Shown here: piece by piece, positions 1-8,139 of the stretch
Numbering within the stretch: the first letter of the stretch is position 1
Layout: the number at the start of each line of letters is the position of its first letter
Source of the DNA: Cereibacter ovatus
GTDB taxonomy: Bacteria > Pseudomonadota > Alphaproteobacteria > Rhodobacterales > Rhodobacteraceae
Reading direction: 5' to 3'
NCBI RefSeq assembly: GCF_900207575.1
Contig: NZ_OAOQ01000023.1
Coordinates: 1-49,585, forward strand
DNA length: 49,585 bases
Made by a program: the position numbers and the translations under genes
The notes under the pieces: model-generated
Told to the model about the DNA's origin: nothing
What the model saw: only the letters and a program-made list of their open reading frames with translations
The model's database searches: none

Positions 1-65
1 CCAACGGCCACCCTCAAAGCCGTCTAGACGATCTGCTACCGTGGAACTTCACGCCGTCAAGATAA
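1..65 (+). pseudogene. tnpC: IS66 family transposase TnpC, C-terminal end (partial at window edge)
   Basis: The plus frame starting at base 3 reads out with RLDDLLPWNF near its end and stops at 63-65. A short Arg-Ile/Leu-Asp-Glu/Asp-Leu-Leu-Pro-Trp ending is characteristic of IS66 TnpC transposases. The body of the gene lies to the left of the window. It is followed within 10 bases by an IS66-type terminal repeat, which supports the identification. The rest of the element cannot be seen, so its integrity is unknown. Confidence 0.65.
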
Positions 66-94
66 GCTGACTGTGGCCCACAGCGAACGCTTAC
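1..94 (+). mobile_element. Right end of an IS66 family element, with terminal inverted repeat at 75-94
   Basis: The minus-strand reading of 75-94 begins GTAAGCGTTCGC, the form expected of an IS66 terminal repeat (GTAAGC start). It resembles the left repeat seen at 8554 (GTAAGCACCCGG, then both share a GGCC end about 20 bases in). Phage coding sequence starts immediately at 95, so this is the insertion boundary. The insertion cuts the prohead protease/capsid gene. Confidence 0.65.
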
Positions 95-935
95 GGGCGT
101 AGAGGGCCTCGCCCATCTGGCGGGCGCGGTGCGCGGGATCATCATGGCCGCCGCCGATCTCGACGCGGACCTGCTCGGTGCGGATCGAGGGCGCGCTGCG
201 CTTCGCCAGCGCCTCGAAGGCCGCGCGGCGGGCGGTGTCGGCATCGGCGTTCGCGTCGATCTGCCCGTCGATCCAGGACTGGTCGAGCCCGGCGATGCGG
301 GCGATGGAGCGGATCTCGGCGTTCGCTTCGGCGCGAGTCTCGGTGGTCGGCGCCGCGTCGGCGGCCTCTCGGGTGGTCGTCTCGGTCATCTCTGTCTCCA
401 TGCGAATGTGGGCCCCGGGGTCGGCGGGCGTCGGCACCAGGGAAATCTCGTGAGGCGTCCAGCGCATGGCGGTGAGCACGCGCGCGCCGTTCTCGACGGT
501 CTCGGCCCAGTCCTCGACCGAGTAGCCGACCGAGACGTGGCGCAGGATGCCTGCCAGCACGTCCTGCCAGACGGGCTCCACCTCGGGTCGGGCCGAGAAC
601 TGGATGAGCGCGGTGCCGCGCTTGCCGTCCACAGTGGCGCTGCGCACGGAGCCCAGCACGTCGCGGACGGCGGTCTGGCGATGGGCGTCGAGTACACTGG
701 CCCCTTCGAGACGCGACAGGTCGACGGCCTCGGGCGCGAGGCTCAGCCGCTCGATGTATTGCCCGGCCATGTCGCGGCGGCGCACCGGCGCGCCGGTGGA
801 CCACACAACCTCGACGGTGCGGGCCTCCGGATCGGCGGTCGCGGGCGCCAGCGTCGCGCGGCGGGTCAGAAGGCAAACGTTGTCATTCCCGACGTTTGAG
901 CGCGTCCGTGCCCGGGTGGTCGCTGTGTCAGCCAT
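57..935 (-). CDS. Phage prohead protease (HK97/ClpP-like), 3' end replaced by IS66 sequence
   Basis: The 292-residue product resembles the N-terminal protease part of prohead protease/major-capsid fusion proteins of lambda/HK97-type prophages. Visible features are an N-terminal segment with the RRDMAGQYIERLSL type sequence, a VLDAHR histidine region and a GILRHVSVGYSV segment, followed by a scaffold-like polar stretch. The start at 935 is chosen because AGAAGGAGG lies just upstream; the frame is open further upstream but overlaps the portal gene. The stop of the portal gene overlaps this start by 8 bases, so the two are translationally coupled. From base 94 leftward the frame runs into IS66 sequence, so the last ~13 residues are foreign and the capsid domain expected downstream is absent. 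The gene is therefore truncated and probably non-functional. Confidence 0.7.
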   Translation of the reverse strand: MADTATTRARTRSNVGNDNVCLLTRRATLAPATADPEARTVEVVWSTGAPVRRRDMAGQYIERLSLAPEAVDLSRLEGASVLDAHRQTAVRDVLGSVRSATVDGKRGTALIQFSARPEVEPVWQDVLAGILRHVSVGYSVEDWAETVENGARVLTAMRWTPHEISLVPTPADPGAHIRMETEMTETTTREAADAAPTTETRAEANAEIRSIARIAGLDQSWIDGQIDANADADTARRAAFEALAKRSAPSIRTEQVRVEIGGGHDDPAHRARQMGEALYARKRSLWATVSLS

Positions 936-2340
936 CGGCGGCCTCCTTCTGCTGCGCCGTCGCCGTCTGGCCGAAGGCGAGCCCCAGCCCCTCCGCGCGC
1001 TCGCGGTCCGCGGCGATCTCGGCATCCACCTGTTCGGCATCGTAGCCGCGCTCGGAGATCGCCTGGGACCGGCTCTTGAGCCCCGCGCCGATCGCCATGA
1101 TCTCGGCCTGCACGTCCTTCATCGGATCGACGTAGTCGAACTTCGGCGGCAGCCATTCGCACCCCAGGTAGCCGTCCGGGTTCCGGTCGAAGTCCCACGC
1201 GGGCAGCTCGCCCGTGAGCACCGCCAGCCGCACGAACCGCTCCCAGACCGGGCGACAGAACAGGTGCACCACCACGTTGTGCTGCAGCTGCTCGACCCGG
1301 CGGCGGAACTCGATCAGCCCCGCCCGGATCGAGGAATAGGTGACGCCCTCCAGGTCGCCCGAGACCAGCTCGTAGGGCAGGCCGAGCCCCGCCGCGACGG
1401 CGCGTAGATGGTTCTTCACGAAGGGCGCATAGGCATCGTGCTCGGTCGGATTGGAAAAGCGGATGTCGGTGCCGGGCGGTAGCGGGATCAGGCTGCCGGG
1501 CTCCATGCCCACGGTCAGCGCGCCGCCGGTGTTGGTGCCGCTCAGCCCACCCGCCGTGCCATCGGGATCGGTGATGAAGCCGGTGAACAGCGCCGCGACC
1601 TTCGCCTTCACCAGCGCAGCATCCTCGAACTGGTCGAGCTCGTGCAGCCGCAGCAGCACCGGCGCGAGCCAGGTGATCCCGCGCAGCTGGCCCGCAGCGA
1701 GCGGCTTGAACAGGTGAAGGCAATCGGCGGCAGGGACGCGGAGCGGGTCCATGCGGAGAGACCCCAGCGGATCGCCCGGGCGGGAGGACAAGACCCGATA
1801 GGCGACCCGGCGACCGGCGGCGTCGAACTCGATGCCCGCGCGGATCCGCGCCCCGCCGCCGATCTCGCGATGCAGGTCCATGGGAACCTGCTCGCGATCC
1901 AGAAGCTCGAGGTGGAGGGGAATGCTGGCGGCGTCGGAGGGGACGCGCAGCCGGGCGAAGCTCTCGCCGCTCTCGACCATCGCGCGCACGGCCATGGCCT
2001 GCAGCCCGTAGAAATCCGCCAGCCCGTCCGGGGCGGCGTGATCCGTCCAGCGCAGCCAGAGTGCCTGCAGCCGTTCGCGCACCGCTCGGTCGGGATGGGT
2101 GGATTGCGGCTTGATCCCGGCGCCGACGACATTGCCGACGAGGCTGTCCACCGCCGCCGCGACCCACGGGTTGTTCCGCGCATACCACCCGGCCCGCCGC
2201 GCCGCCGTGGTCGCGCCCGCGAGGATAGCCGCGTTCAGCCCGTCGACCGTCCGGGCCCCCTCCCAACGCCGCCCGCCACCCGCAGCATCGAAGCCGCGAG
2301 CGCGCGCGAGGCCGAGAAGGCGATGGAGGAAGGTCCGCAT
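928..2340 (-). CDS. Phage portal protein, lambda GpB family
   Basis: The 470-residue product matches the length and order of lambda-type portal proteins, which form the dodecameric ring through which DNA enters the prohead. Recognisable segments include the N-terminal ARNNPWVAAAVDSLVGNVVG region, the central LRGITWLAPVL segment, and the GLPYELVSGDLEGVTYSSIR region typical of the family. The C-terminus ends in a polar tail. It overlaps the downstream protease start by 8 bases. In related phages the terminase large subunit lies directly upstream with only a small head-joining gene between; here a 3.6-kb restriction-modification island separates them. The frame is intact. Confidence 0.85.
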   Translation of the reverse strand: MRTFLHRLLGLARARGFDAAGGGRRWEGARTVDGLNAAILAGATTAARRAGWYARNNPWVAAAVDSLVGNVVGAGIKPQSTHPDRAVRERLQALWLRWTDHAAPDGLADFYGLQAMAVRAMVESGESFARLRVPSDAASIPLHLELLDREQVPMDLHREIGGGARIRAGIEFDAAGRRVAYRVLSSRPGDPLGSLRMDPLRVPAADCLHLFKPLAAGQLRGITWLAPVLLRLHELDQFEDAALVKAKVAALFTGFITDPDGTAGGLSGTNTGGALTVGMEPGSLIPLPPGTDIRFSNPTEHDAYAPFVKNHLRAVAAGLGLPYELVSGDLEGVTYSSIRAGLIEFRRRVEQLQHNVVVHLFCRPVWERFVRLAVLTGELPAWDFDRNPDGYLGCEWLPPKFDYVDPMKDVQAEIMAIGAGLKSRSQAISERGYDAEQVDAEIAADRERAEGLGLAFGQTATAQQKEAADG

Positions 2341-2437
2341 GGGCAGCAGAATCGCCCGAAACGGACCCTCAAGCTATTGGGAATGTTTGGTAATCAAGGG
2401 GATTGTGCGCTCTTCGTGGGGCGCCTATCATCGCGTC

Positions 2438-2791
2438 ATGGCAAAAAACACGATCGGCCCTGCTCCTTTTCCCCCTGTCGTTACCATCGACACGGATGCC
2501 CCCCTCACGGTCGCGGATCTCAAGACCGCTTTTGACCAGCGGGACGGGGGAGTGAGCATTTGCGTCCGCTATGCAAGCGGGCACGAGAAGCGCGGCGGGT
2601 ATTTCTTCCATATCCGGCCACTAGCCAACGGACAGGAGCTTTACTCTCTATTCGATTTTGAGAAGAGACACTTGGTCGATGTCGAGTTCGATGCACTCTT
2701 GCGGTTCATTAATCACTCGACTGGACGCGTGTTTGATCAAGCAACCTTCGACCTTTGCGCTACAGAGCTGAATTTTCTGACAGACGACTGA
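2438..2791 (+). CDS. Hypothetical protein beside the restriction-modification genes
   Basis: A 117-residue product that I do not recognise. It is rich in acidic and aromatic residues, with a central segment containing GGYFFHIRP and ELYSLFDFEKR, and no membrane segment or cysteine motif. The start is inferred from an ATG at 2438 where base composition drops; the frame is open further upstream but that part is antisense to the portal gene. It is convergent with the nuclease gene and overlaps its 3' end by 32 bases. Composition matches the R-M genes rather than the phage genes, so it probably arrived with that cassette. A role linked to restriction (control, immunity or a separate defence function) is only a guess. 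Confidence 0.5.
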   Translation: MAKNTIGPAPFPPVVTIDTDAPLTVADLKTAFDQRDGGVSICVRYASGHEKRGGYFFHIRPLANGQELYSLFDFEKRHLVDVEFDALLRFINHSTGRVFDQATFDLCATELNFLTDD

Positions 2792-3851
2792 TAAGGTGTT
2801 TTGGTTTGCGGCCTTGGTCGCGCCGCACTAGGCGATTACCGATTAGCTCATTGTCAGACCACTGATATTTGTCGGTCAGTACCACGGCACGTTTGACGCC
2901 CGCCAACTTGCAAGCGTCGACCTGCTCTTTGGCTTTCGGTGCCCGCCGCTTGAGGATCATCCCGATTTTCGTGTTCCTAAAGCCTGCGGTCTGACCGGCT
3001 GCGTTCGACAACGGTACAACACCTCCACCCCCAAATTTATTGAGAATATCGGCCGCAAGAACTTCAAAGCCACTCCAAATCACATCTTCTTCGAAAGCGC
3101 GGCAGAGGGTGCTTGTTTCTCTCAATAGAGGGCTCAAACCTGGCGCATAAATCGCGCCAGACGGCCATATCCGCAATAACTTTCCATAATTTCCCTCTTC
3201 CTCGTTGTACGTGCCATCGTTACAGTTAACCGCGAAACGGAAGTCATATCCCTGAAACCCATTTCCGAGGCCATTTGGTGGATTGTTGAGCCAATTATAG
3301 TCGCGAAGTTCGGCCAGGGAGGACGCATGGAAAACATAGCACTTGAGTATCTTTGGTGCGCGATCCCATGCAACTGCTGCCTGATCTCGAAACCACTCCC
3401 ATAGAAAGACTGCAACGAAATCCGTGTCAGGATTGAGGTCCTTCTTGAGCGTGTCAAAATTTGCAGATTTCTCTTCGGCTACTGCTTCCAGACATTTGAC
3501 TTCAACGCGTATACCTCGGCTGCCGTTGGTGCTGCGAACCTCAAGGTCTGGAAAGCGATTGGCGACAACGTTAGTCCAGAAAAAATCACCGATCTTGGCT
3601 TCGGATAGAATGTCGTTGCCGATCCAAGCGAGCTTATACTCGATGAGTAGACTCATTCGGTTTCTGACATCCGTCAGATTCCGTTCGTTCTCTGGCACTC
3701 GGTCGCCGCCGTAGAGCGCCATTCGGCGCCTTGTACCGATCTCGTTGAGGCGGGCTACAACTGCAGGCATGAATTCGCTGGTAAGGAAAGATAAGGTCTC
3801 CTCGACCGGAGCCTGCGCGAGGAGGTGCTTCCGAATTTCTTCAGGCTTCAT
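2760..3851 (-). CDS. Putative PD-(D/E)xK restriction endonuclease
   Basis: The 363-residue product has no obvious close family that I can name, but residues ~100-120 carry a nuclease-like core: a PD pair at 101-102 followed by a strand with E117-V-K119, as in PD-(D/E)xK restriction enzymes. A basic C-terminal region contains KRRAPKAKEQVDACK. Its ATG follows the stop codon of the methyltransferase with no spacing (TGA then ATG), so the two are one operon and probably translationally coupled. That pairing strongly suggests it is the cognate restriction enzyme. Composition is clearly more AT-rich than the flanking phage genes, a sign of horizontal acquisition. Target sequence unknown. Confidence 0.65.
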   Translation of the reverse strand: MKPEEIRKHLLAQAPVEETLSFLTSEFMPAVVARLNEIGTRRRMALYGGDRVPENERNLTDVRNRMSLLIEYKLAWIGNDILSEAKIGDFFWTNVVANRFPDLEVRSTNGSRGIRVEVKCLEAVAEEKSANFDTLKKDLNPDTDFVAVFLWEWFRDQAAVAWDRAPKILKCYVFHASSLAELRDYNWLNNPPNGLGNGFQGYDFRFAVNCNDGTYNEEEGNYGKLLRIWPSGAIYAPGLSPLLRETSTLCRAFEEDVIWSGFEVLAADILNKFGGGGVVPLSNAAGQTAGFRNTKIGMILKRRAPKAKEQVDACKLAGVKRAVVLTDKYQWSDNELIGNRLVRRDQGRKPKHLISRLSENSAL

Positions 3852-5963
3852 TCAAACAAACTCCTGCGCGAGGTTGTGCACGGCGTTACGCTCCATTTCC
3901 GCAGCGTCACGCAGCAAGGCCTCTGCCTTGTCGCGAAGGCGCACGCTGGCTTCAATCTCCGCAAGATATCTTGTTCTCCAAGTCTGCTGGAGCTCCTCCG
4001 GCGGAACCGGTATGCGGACCCGTCGCAGATCCTTTGTCGAGAGACGCGGACGCCCGATACCAGCTATCAGGTGCATGATTTGGCCATGGACCAAATCAGA
4101 ACGAAGCAGGACACTCAGCAGAAGAGGGTCAATGGACCGTCGTCCGGTCGTGTCAGTCTTCACTGTCAGGACGACGCACTCGGGCGACGCGTAACCACCC
4201 TCTTCGCCATCCATCAACGCGACCTTTCGGAGACCAGGTCGCATCTTCGCAAACAGGATGTCACCTGGCTCGAAACGCTTCACCGCACTCTTTAGCGAAT
4301 TTGCTGGCGTGGGAACTTGGTGTGCGATGCCGGCCTCGGCTTCGATGTTTGCCAAACCAGTGTAGAGAATGACCTGCCCCTCAAGTTCCTTCGAGGGCAC
4401 GACGGTCTCATTCCTCTCGTCGCAAAGATCAGCAAGCGAGACGAGGGTTCGTTCGCTGCTGTCCAAAAGCCTCTGGCTTTCTTTCCGGGTCGGATGGTGA
4501 AACCTGAAATCCAAGCGCCAGCCGCGAGGATCTTCACAAAGGTTTTTTCTGATTTCCGCCGTATACGCGAGCTCCGATGCGTCGAAGCTGCCCCCCACGT
4601 TTTGGCGCCTGAATAGATCGAGAATTTCTGGCAGATCCGAGTTCAGCCGGGCCTTCCCATCCGATTCATAAACGAGATCATCGTCGCCATTGCTCTTTCT
4701 CCCGATCTTTTCGGCCTTTCCGAAAAACGTCTCGTGTGGAGGTATTGTCTTTGTTCTGGGTTTGCGCAGGAATAGAATTGATGCATTTACGGAGGCGTAG
4801 GGCATAAAGGCAGTTTCGGGGAGGCTCACAATTGCCTGAATCTCAAAGTTTTCTGTAATGAAGCGACGCACATCCTCCGCTGAATTTCCGTTCAGCACGC
4901 CTTCATCGATGATGAAAGCCAGAATGCCACCTTTCTTCAGCAGCTGATGGCATTGCTCAAGAAACAAAATTCCTCGACGACGACTGCTGCGGTCTGCACC
5001 AAGCTGAAAGGAGCTGAGCAGAGCCGGATCCGTTAAATCGCTACCGAAGGGCGGATTTGTAATAATCGCATCGTACTTGCCAAAAAAGTCTCTTGCTTCT
5101 CGACCAAGCGTTCCGCCGTCCTGAAGCCAGTGTGTGGAAAAATGATTTGCACCATGTGTTGCCAAGTTTATTCCTGCAACCCATGCGAGTCGTTCGTCGA
5201 TTTCAAATGCTGTGAGAGATTTATGTGGGACCTTCCCCTTGAGGATCTCTACCAAGAATCCTCCGGTACCTGCGGCTGGGTCGCAAATTGCGCCATGCAG
5301 CTCAGGCCGCAACATCTCGACCATGAACTTGACGATCTGTGGTGGCGTGAAGAACTGTTGGTTATCGCTCTTGTCGAACGTGTTCTTAATTACCTCTTCA
5401 TAGGCAAGACCTTTAACATCAAAGGAGACGCCTCGAAATGAGACCTGGTCGAGAGCAGATGCGCATTCGCACACTGCAGTGGTGGCCGCTCTCAATTCCT
5501 TGAATTGCGAGGGAACCCTAGCGTCATCCTGCACAATGCGCAGATATGCGGCGCGAAGGCGGTCTGCAAAGTCAGACGGACTTTCTTCACGGCTCATATA
5601 GAAGAGGTCCGGGTTGGTTTCTTCAGCTTGAATTTTCAAGAACAGGATCTTCGTCAGCTCGTCGAAGCGTTCGATGATGTTGCTATGACTGTCATTGTCA
5701 CGCAGGATGTTGTGGAGCCGGTTGATGAGGGAGCGTATTTCTCTGGGCGTCAGGTTTTTTGGCTCCTGGATTGTTGGCGACTTCTCTTCCTGTAAGGGAA
5801 GCCGTGCCTGTATCTCTTGAAGGTCGGACAAGGCGTACACTCTGTACTGATTAATCGGGTCTCGGGCGGCTTTCAGCTTGCCTGCCTTGTCCCAGTTGCG
5901 AAGTGTCGCCTTGCTGACGCCGAGGTAGCTGGCCGCTTCTTGTAGTGTCACGTATGTTGTCAT
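3852..5963 (-). CDS. N6-adenine DNA methyltransferase: MerR-like HTH + HsdM-like + HsdS-like TRD fusion
   Basis: The 703-residue product has three visible parts. Residues 1-55 form a MerR/excisionase-like helix-turn-helix (LQEAASYLGVSKATLRNWDKAGKL). Residues ~180-430 are an HsdM-type N6-adenine methylase, with QQFFTPPQIV at ~202, the SAM motif DPAAGTGGF at 228-236 and catalytic NPPF at 303-306. Residues ~470-700 resemble an HsdS half (target recognition domain) including GDILFAKMRPGLRKV. This is a self-contained type I-like/IIG-like methyltransferase, followed without a gap by a nuclease gene. The start at 5963 is set by the HTH fold and by a palindrome ending two bases upstream. The HTH next to a palindrome suggests autoregulation. 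No HsdR gene is present. Confidence 0.85.
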   Translation of the reverse strand: MTTYVTLQEAASYLGVSKATLRNWDKAGKLKAARDPINQYRVYALSDLQEIQARLPLQEEKSPTIQEPKNLTPREIRSLINRLHNILRDNDSHSNIIERFDELTKILFLKIQAEETNPDLFYMSREESPSDFADRLRAAYLRIVQDDARVPSQFKELRAATTAVCECASALDQVSFRGVSFDVKGLAYEEVIKNTFDKSDNQQFFTPPQIVKFMVEMLRPELHGAICDPAAGTGGFLVEILKGKVPHKSLTAFEIDERLAWVAGINLATHGANHFSTHWLQDGGTLGREARDFFGKYDAIITNPPFGSDLTDPALLSSFQLGADRSSRRRGILFLEQCHQLLKKGGILAFIIDEGVLNGNSAEDVRRFITENFEIQAIVSLPETAFMPYASVNASILFLRKPRTKTIPPHETFFGKAEKIGRKSNGDDDLVYESDGKARLNSDLPEILDLFRRQNVGGSFDASELAYTAEIRKNLCEDPRGWRLDFRFHHPTRKESQRLLDSSERTLVSLADLCDERNETVVPSKELEGQVILYTGLANIEAEAGIAHQVPTPANSLKSAVKRFEPGDILFAKMRPGLRKVALMDGEEGGYASPECVVLTVKTDTTGRRSIDPLLLSVLLRSDLVHGQIMHLIAGIGRPRLSTKDLRRVRIPVPPEELQQTWRTRYLAEIEASVRLRDKAEALLRDAAEMERNAVHNLAQEFV

Positions 5964-5964
5964 G

Positions 5965-6000
5965 TTTGATAACCTTTGAACCTTGTGAGAGGTTATCAAA
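5965..6000. promoter_or_regulatory. Perfect inverted repeat upstream of the methyltransferase start (likely operator)
   Basis: TTTGATAACCT at 5965-5975 and AGGTTATCAAA at 5990-6000 form a perfect 11-bp inverted repeat with a 14-base spacer. The left arm begins one base upstream of the methyltransferase ATG at 5963. Its position and symmetry fit an operator for an HTH protein, most simply the HTH at the N-terminus of the same methyltransferase. Binding there would block transcription or translation initiation of the R-M operon. Confidence 0.6.
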
Positions 6001-6013
6001 GAACGGCGCCTCG

Positions 6014-7645
6014 TCAAGTGACGGTGGTCATCCAGGCGGACCGGATCACCCCCGCAGCCGCCGCATCCGTTCGCGTTTGCGCTGGACCCACCCTCTCCAC
6101 CTCCTCGTTCAGCCTGAGCCCCATGCTGATCAGCCCGTGCAGGGCGGCGTGGGCATAGACGAAGGTGTCGAGGGCCTCGTTGCGTTCGCCGTCGCGCTTG
6201 GGTTGCCACGAGCGGATCGGGCGTCCGCGCTCGAAGCGGGTGACGACGCGCTCGGCGGTCAGCTGTCGGAAATAGTCGGCGTCGAGGCGGCGGGGGAAGT
6301 GGATCGCGCCGGGACAGGGCTCGGTGAGGCGCAGGCGGGCGTAGACGGCATCTTTCACCGCGTCCACGCCGACGATGAAGAGCGGGATCTTGCCTTTGTT
6401 CGTGCGCGTCGGGCGGCGCGGCCAGACCGGGATACCGGGCCCGCCGCGGCCCTTGATCGCCCAAATGCGGCGAGCAAGGCGAGTGCGGCAGAACTCGTAG
6501 GCCATCTTGGTGTGGTGGCCGCCGGTGTCGATGGCGGCGGCGCGCACCGGCAGGTCGAGCCCCGCGGGATGCGGGAAGGTCGCCTGCAGCACCATGTCGA
6601 GATCGGACCACAAGCGCGGCCCGGAGGGATCGCCCCAGAGCACGCGGTAGTCGATGACCCACGCCTCTTCATCGCGGCCCCAACCGAGGATCTGCACCTC
6701 GATCCGGTCGCCCTGCACGTCGACGCCCGCGGTCAGCACGGCGACCGAGGCGGGCAGCGCCTCGCCCCAGTCCTCGCGCCGCGCCATCAGCGGATCGGCC
6801 GGAACGGTGTCGCCCGCCTGGTCCTCCCAGGACTCGCCCAGCTTGGTGTTCACCCAGACCTGCAGGCGGGGCGGGTCCTTGCGGACGCGGCCATGCTCGG
6901 CGGCGATCTCGGCCCATGTCTCCCAAGGCGAATAGAGCGCGGAGAGGTGGAAGCCCGCGGTGCGGCCGTCGCCCTCGGCCGTCGCGCGCCACTCTCCCGC
7001 TTCCAGCAGGCGGGGTTTCTCGTGCTCGTGATGGACGCCGCCGCAGGCTTCGCAGATCGGCCGGGTCGGTGCCGGGCATTGCACCATCTTCTCGCAGGTG
7101 AGGCGGATCAGGCGATCTTCCAGTGGACGATCGCCCCGCCGAACGCAGGACTTCTTCGGCCGCGCCACCTCGATCAGCTTCAGCCGGGCCGTGATCATGT
7201 CGAGGATCTGGCTTACGTCCTCGCTGACGAGGCGCAGGGCGCCGCCGCAATCCGGGCAGGTCTCGCCGGGATCCAGTTCCCGGCGCTCACGCGGCGTGTC
7301 GGGCGACACCCGCGGACGGCGGCGCGGCGCCTTCTCCGGGGCGTCACCATCGCCCTGTTCATCCGGCGCTGCGGAGACCAGTGTGGCCTCGACGCTTTCC
7401 GGCTCGGGCGGGGGCGCAACCTCGGCCTGAGCCACCTGCAGGCTCTCCAGCGCGAATTCCAGTTGCTCGATTTCGCGGGCGATCTTCTCCGAGCCCTTGC
7501 CGAAGGCCTGCCGCTTCAGCCGCGCGATCCGCATCCGGAGCGACTGCACCAGCAGGTCGTGCGCGCGCAAGCTGGCCTGCAGCTGAAGGATCATCGCCTT
7601 CAGCGCAGCAGGGTCGTCCGGCAGGGAAGCGGCGGTGAGCGACAT
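6014..7645 (-). CDS. Chimera: IS66 TnpC N-terminus fused in frame to phage terminase large subunit (GpA) C-terminus
   Basis: The 543-residue frame is a hybrid. Residues 1-~170 are IS66 TnpC: a leucine-zipper-like LQLQASLRAHDLL region, RLKRQAFGKGSEK, and a zinc-finger region with CPDCGG and the SQILDMITARLKLIEVARPKKSC type segment. A 16-residue stretch then interrupts the usual TnpC order before CEKMVQCPAPTRPI. From about residue 195 the sequence is lambda-GpA-like terminase: CEACGG, GEWRAT, GFHLSALYSPW, then the nuclease half beginning AGVDVQGDRIEVQILGWG. The terminase ATPase half (Walker motifs) and the TnpC catalytic half are missing, so neither activity is likely. The downstream neighbour should be portal but is the R-M cassette. 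The frame is uninterrupted, so a hybrid protein could still be made. Confidence 0.75.
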   Translation of the reverse strand: MSLTAASLPDDPAALKAMILQLQASLRAHDLLVQSLRMRIARLKRQAFGKGSEKIAREIEQLEFALESLQVAQAEVAPPPEPESVEATLVSAAPDEQGDGDAPEKAPRRRPRVSPDTPRERRELDPGETCPDCGGALRLVSEDVSQILDMITARLKLIEVARPKKSCVRRGDRPLEDRLIRLTCEKMVQCPAPTRPICEACGGVHHEHEKPRLLEAGEWRATAEGDGRTAGFHLSALYSPWETWAEIAAEHGRVRKDPPRLQVWVNTKLGESWEDQAGDTVPADPLMARREDWGEALPASVAVLTAGVDVQGDRIEVQILGWGRDEEAWVIDYRVLWGDPSGPRLWSDLDMVLQATFPHPAGLDLPVRAAAIDTGGHHTKMAYEFCRTRLARRIWAIKGRGGPGIPVWPRRPTRTNKGKIPLFIVGVDAVKDAVYARLRLTEPCPGAIHFPRRLDADYFRQLTAERVVTRFERGRPIRSWQPKRDGERNEALDTFVYAHAALHGLISMGLRLNEEVERVGPAQTRTDAAAAGVIRSAWMTTVT

Positions 7646-7907
7646 GGGCCATTGCTACCATGCCCGCGACATAACGCCCAACAAAACAAGGGAAAGCGGC
7701 GCTTTGACTCACATCCGCACAGGCGCGCTCGTCCAGCGCGGCTGGCGCCAATCATTCGTCGGGCGAACAGTCCCCCGGACTGTTCGCTGATCCTCCTCAT
7801 CCTTCCCAGAGCATCGCCATCTGCGCCGGTGTCAGGGCAACCTTGCCCTCGGTGGCCTTCGGCCAGGGGAAGTGCCCGCGCTCGAGCACCTTGTAATAGA
7901 GGCAGAA
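7075..7907 (-). mobile_element. IS66 fragment: tnpB 3' part and tnpC 5' part
   Basis: On the minus strand, the end of TnpB (stop at 7797) is followed by about 150 non-coding bases and then tnpC from 7645, the normal tnpB-tnpC order of IS66. The tnpC part ends near 7075 where terminase sequence begins. The tnpB part starts abruptly at 7907 with the codon after the point where the plus-strand copy at 9201 stops. Together with 8554-9201 it makes one nearly continuous tnpA-tnpB-tnpC series. Confidence 0.75.
7797..7907 (-). pseudogene. tnpB: IS66 TnpB, C-terminal part only
   Basis: The minus frame reads FCLYYKVLERGHFPWP, then a segment ending AMLWEG and a stop. This is the conserved C-terminal half of IS66 TnpB (Orf2). 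The N-terminal half is missing here; upstream codons (to 8072) do not resemble TnpB. The missing half, ending LKILHWDGQG, is at 9013-9201 on the plus strand. Confidence 0.75.
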
Positions 7908-8139
7908 GGCCACTCTTGTCCGGCGGATGCAGACCGGGGTTTCCGGTGCCTTCACGGGAACCGTCGAGCCATGGACCTCTTGTCCTGCATCCGGTTTCTT
8001 GCCCATTCCTGAAGCTCGGCCGTCAGCCCCTCGGGCGAGGCCACCGACGCAGTCAGGGCCCCCTGCAATCACGGAGGCCAGCCAGGGGAAGGATTTGCCA
8101 TAAGATTCCGCCCCGCAGCGGTCTTAACTCTCAGGGCAT

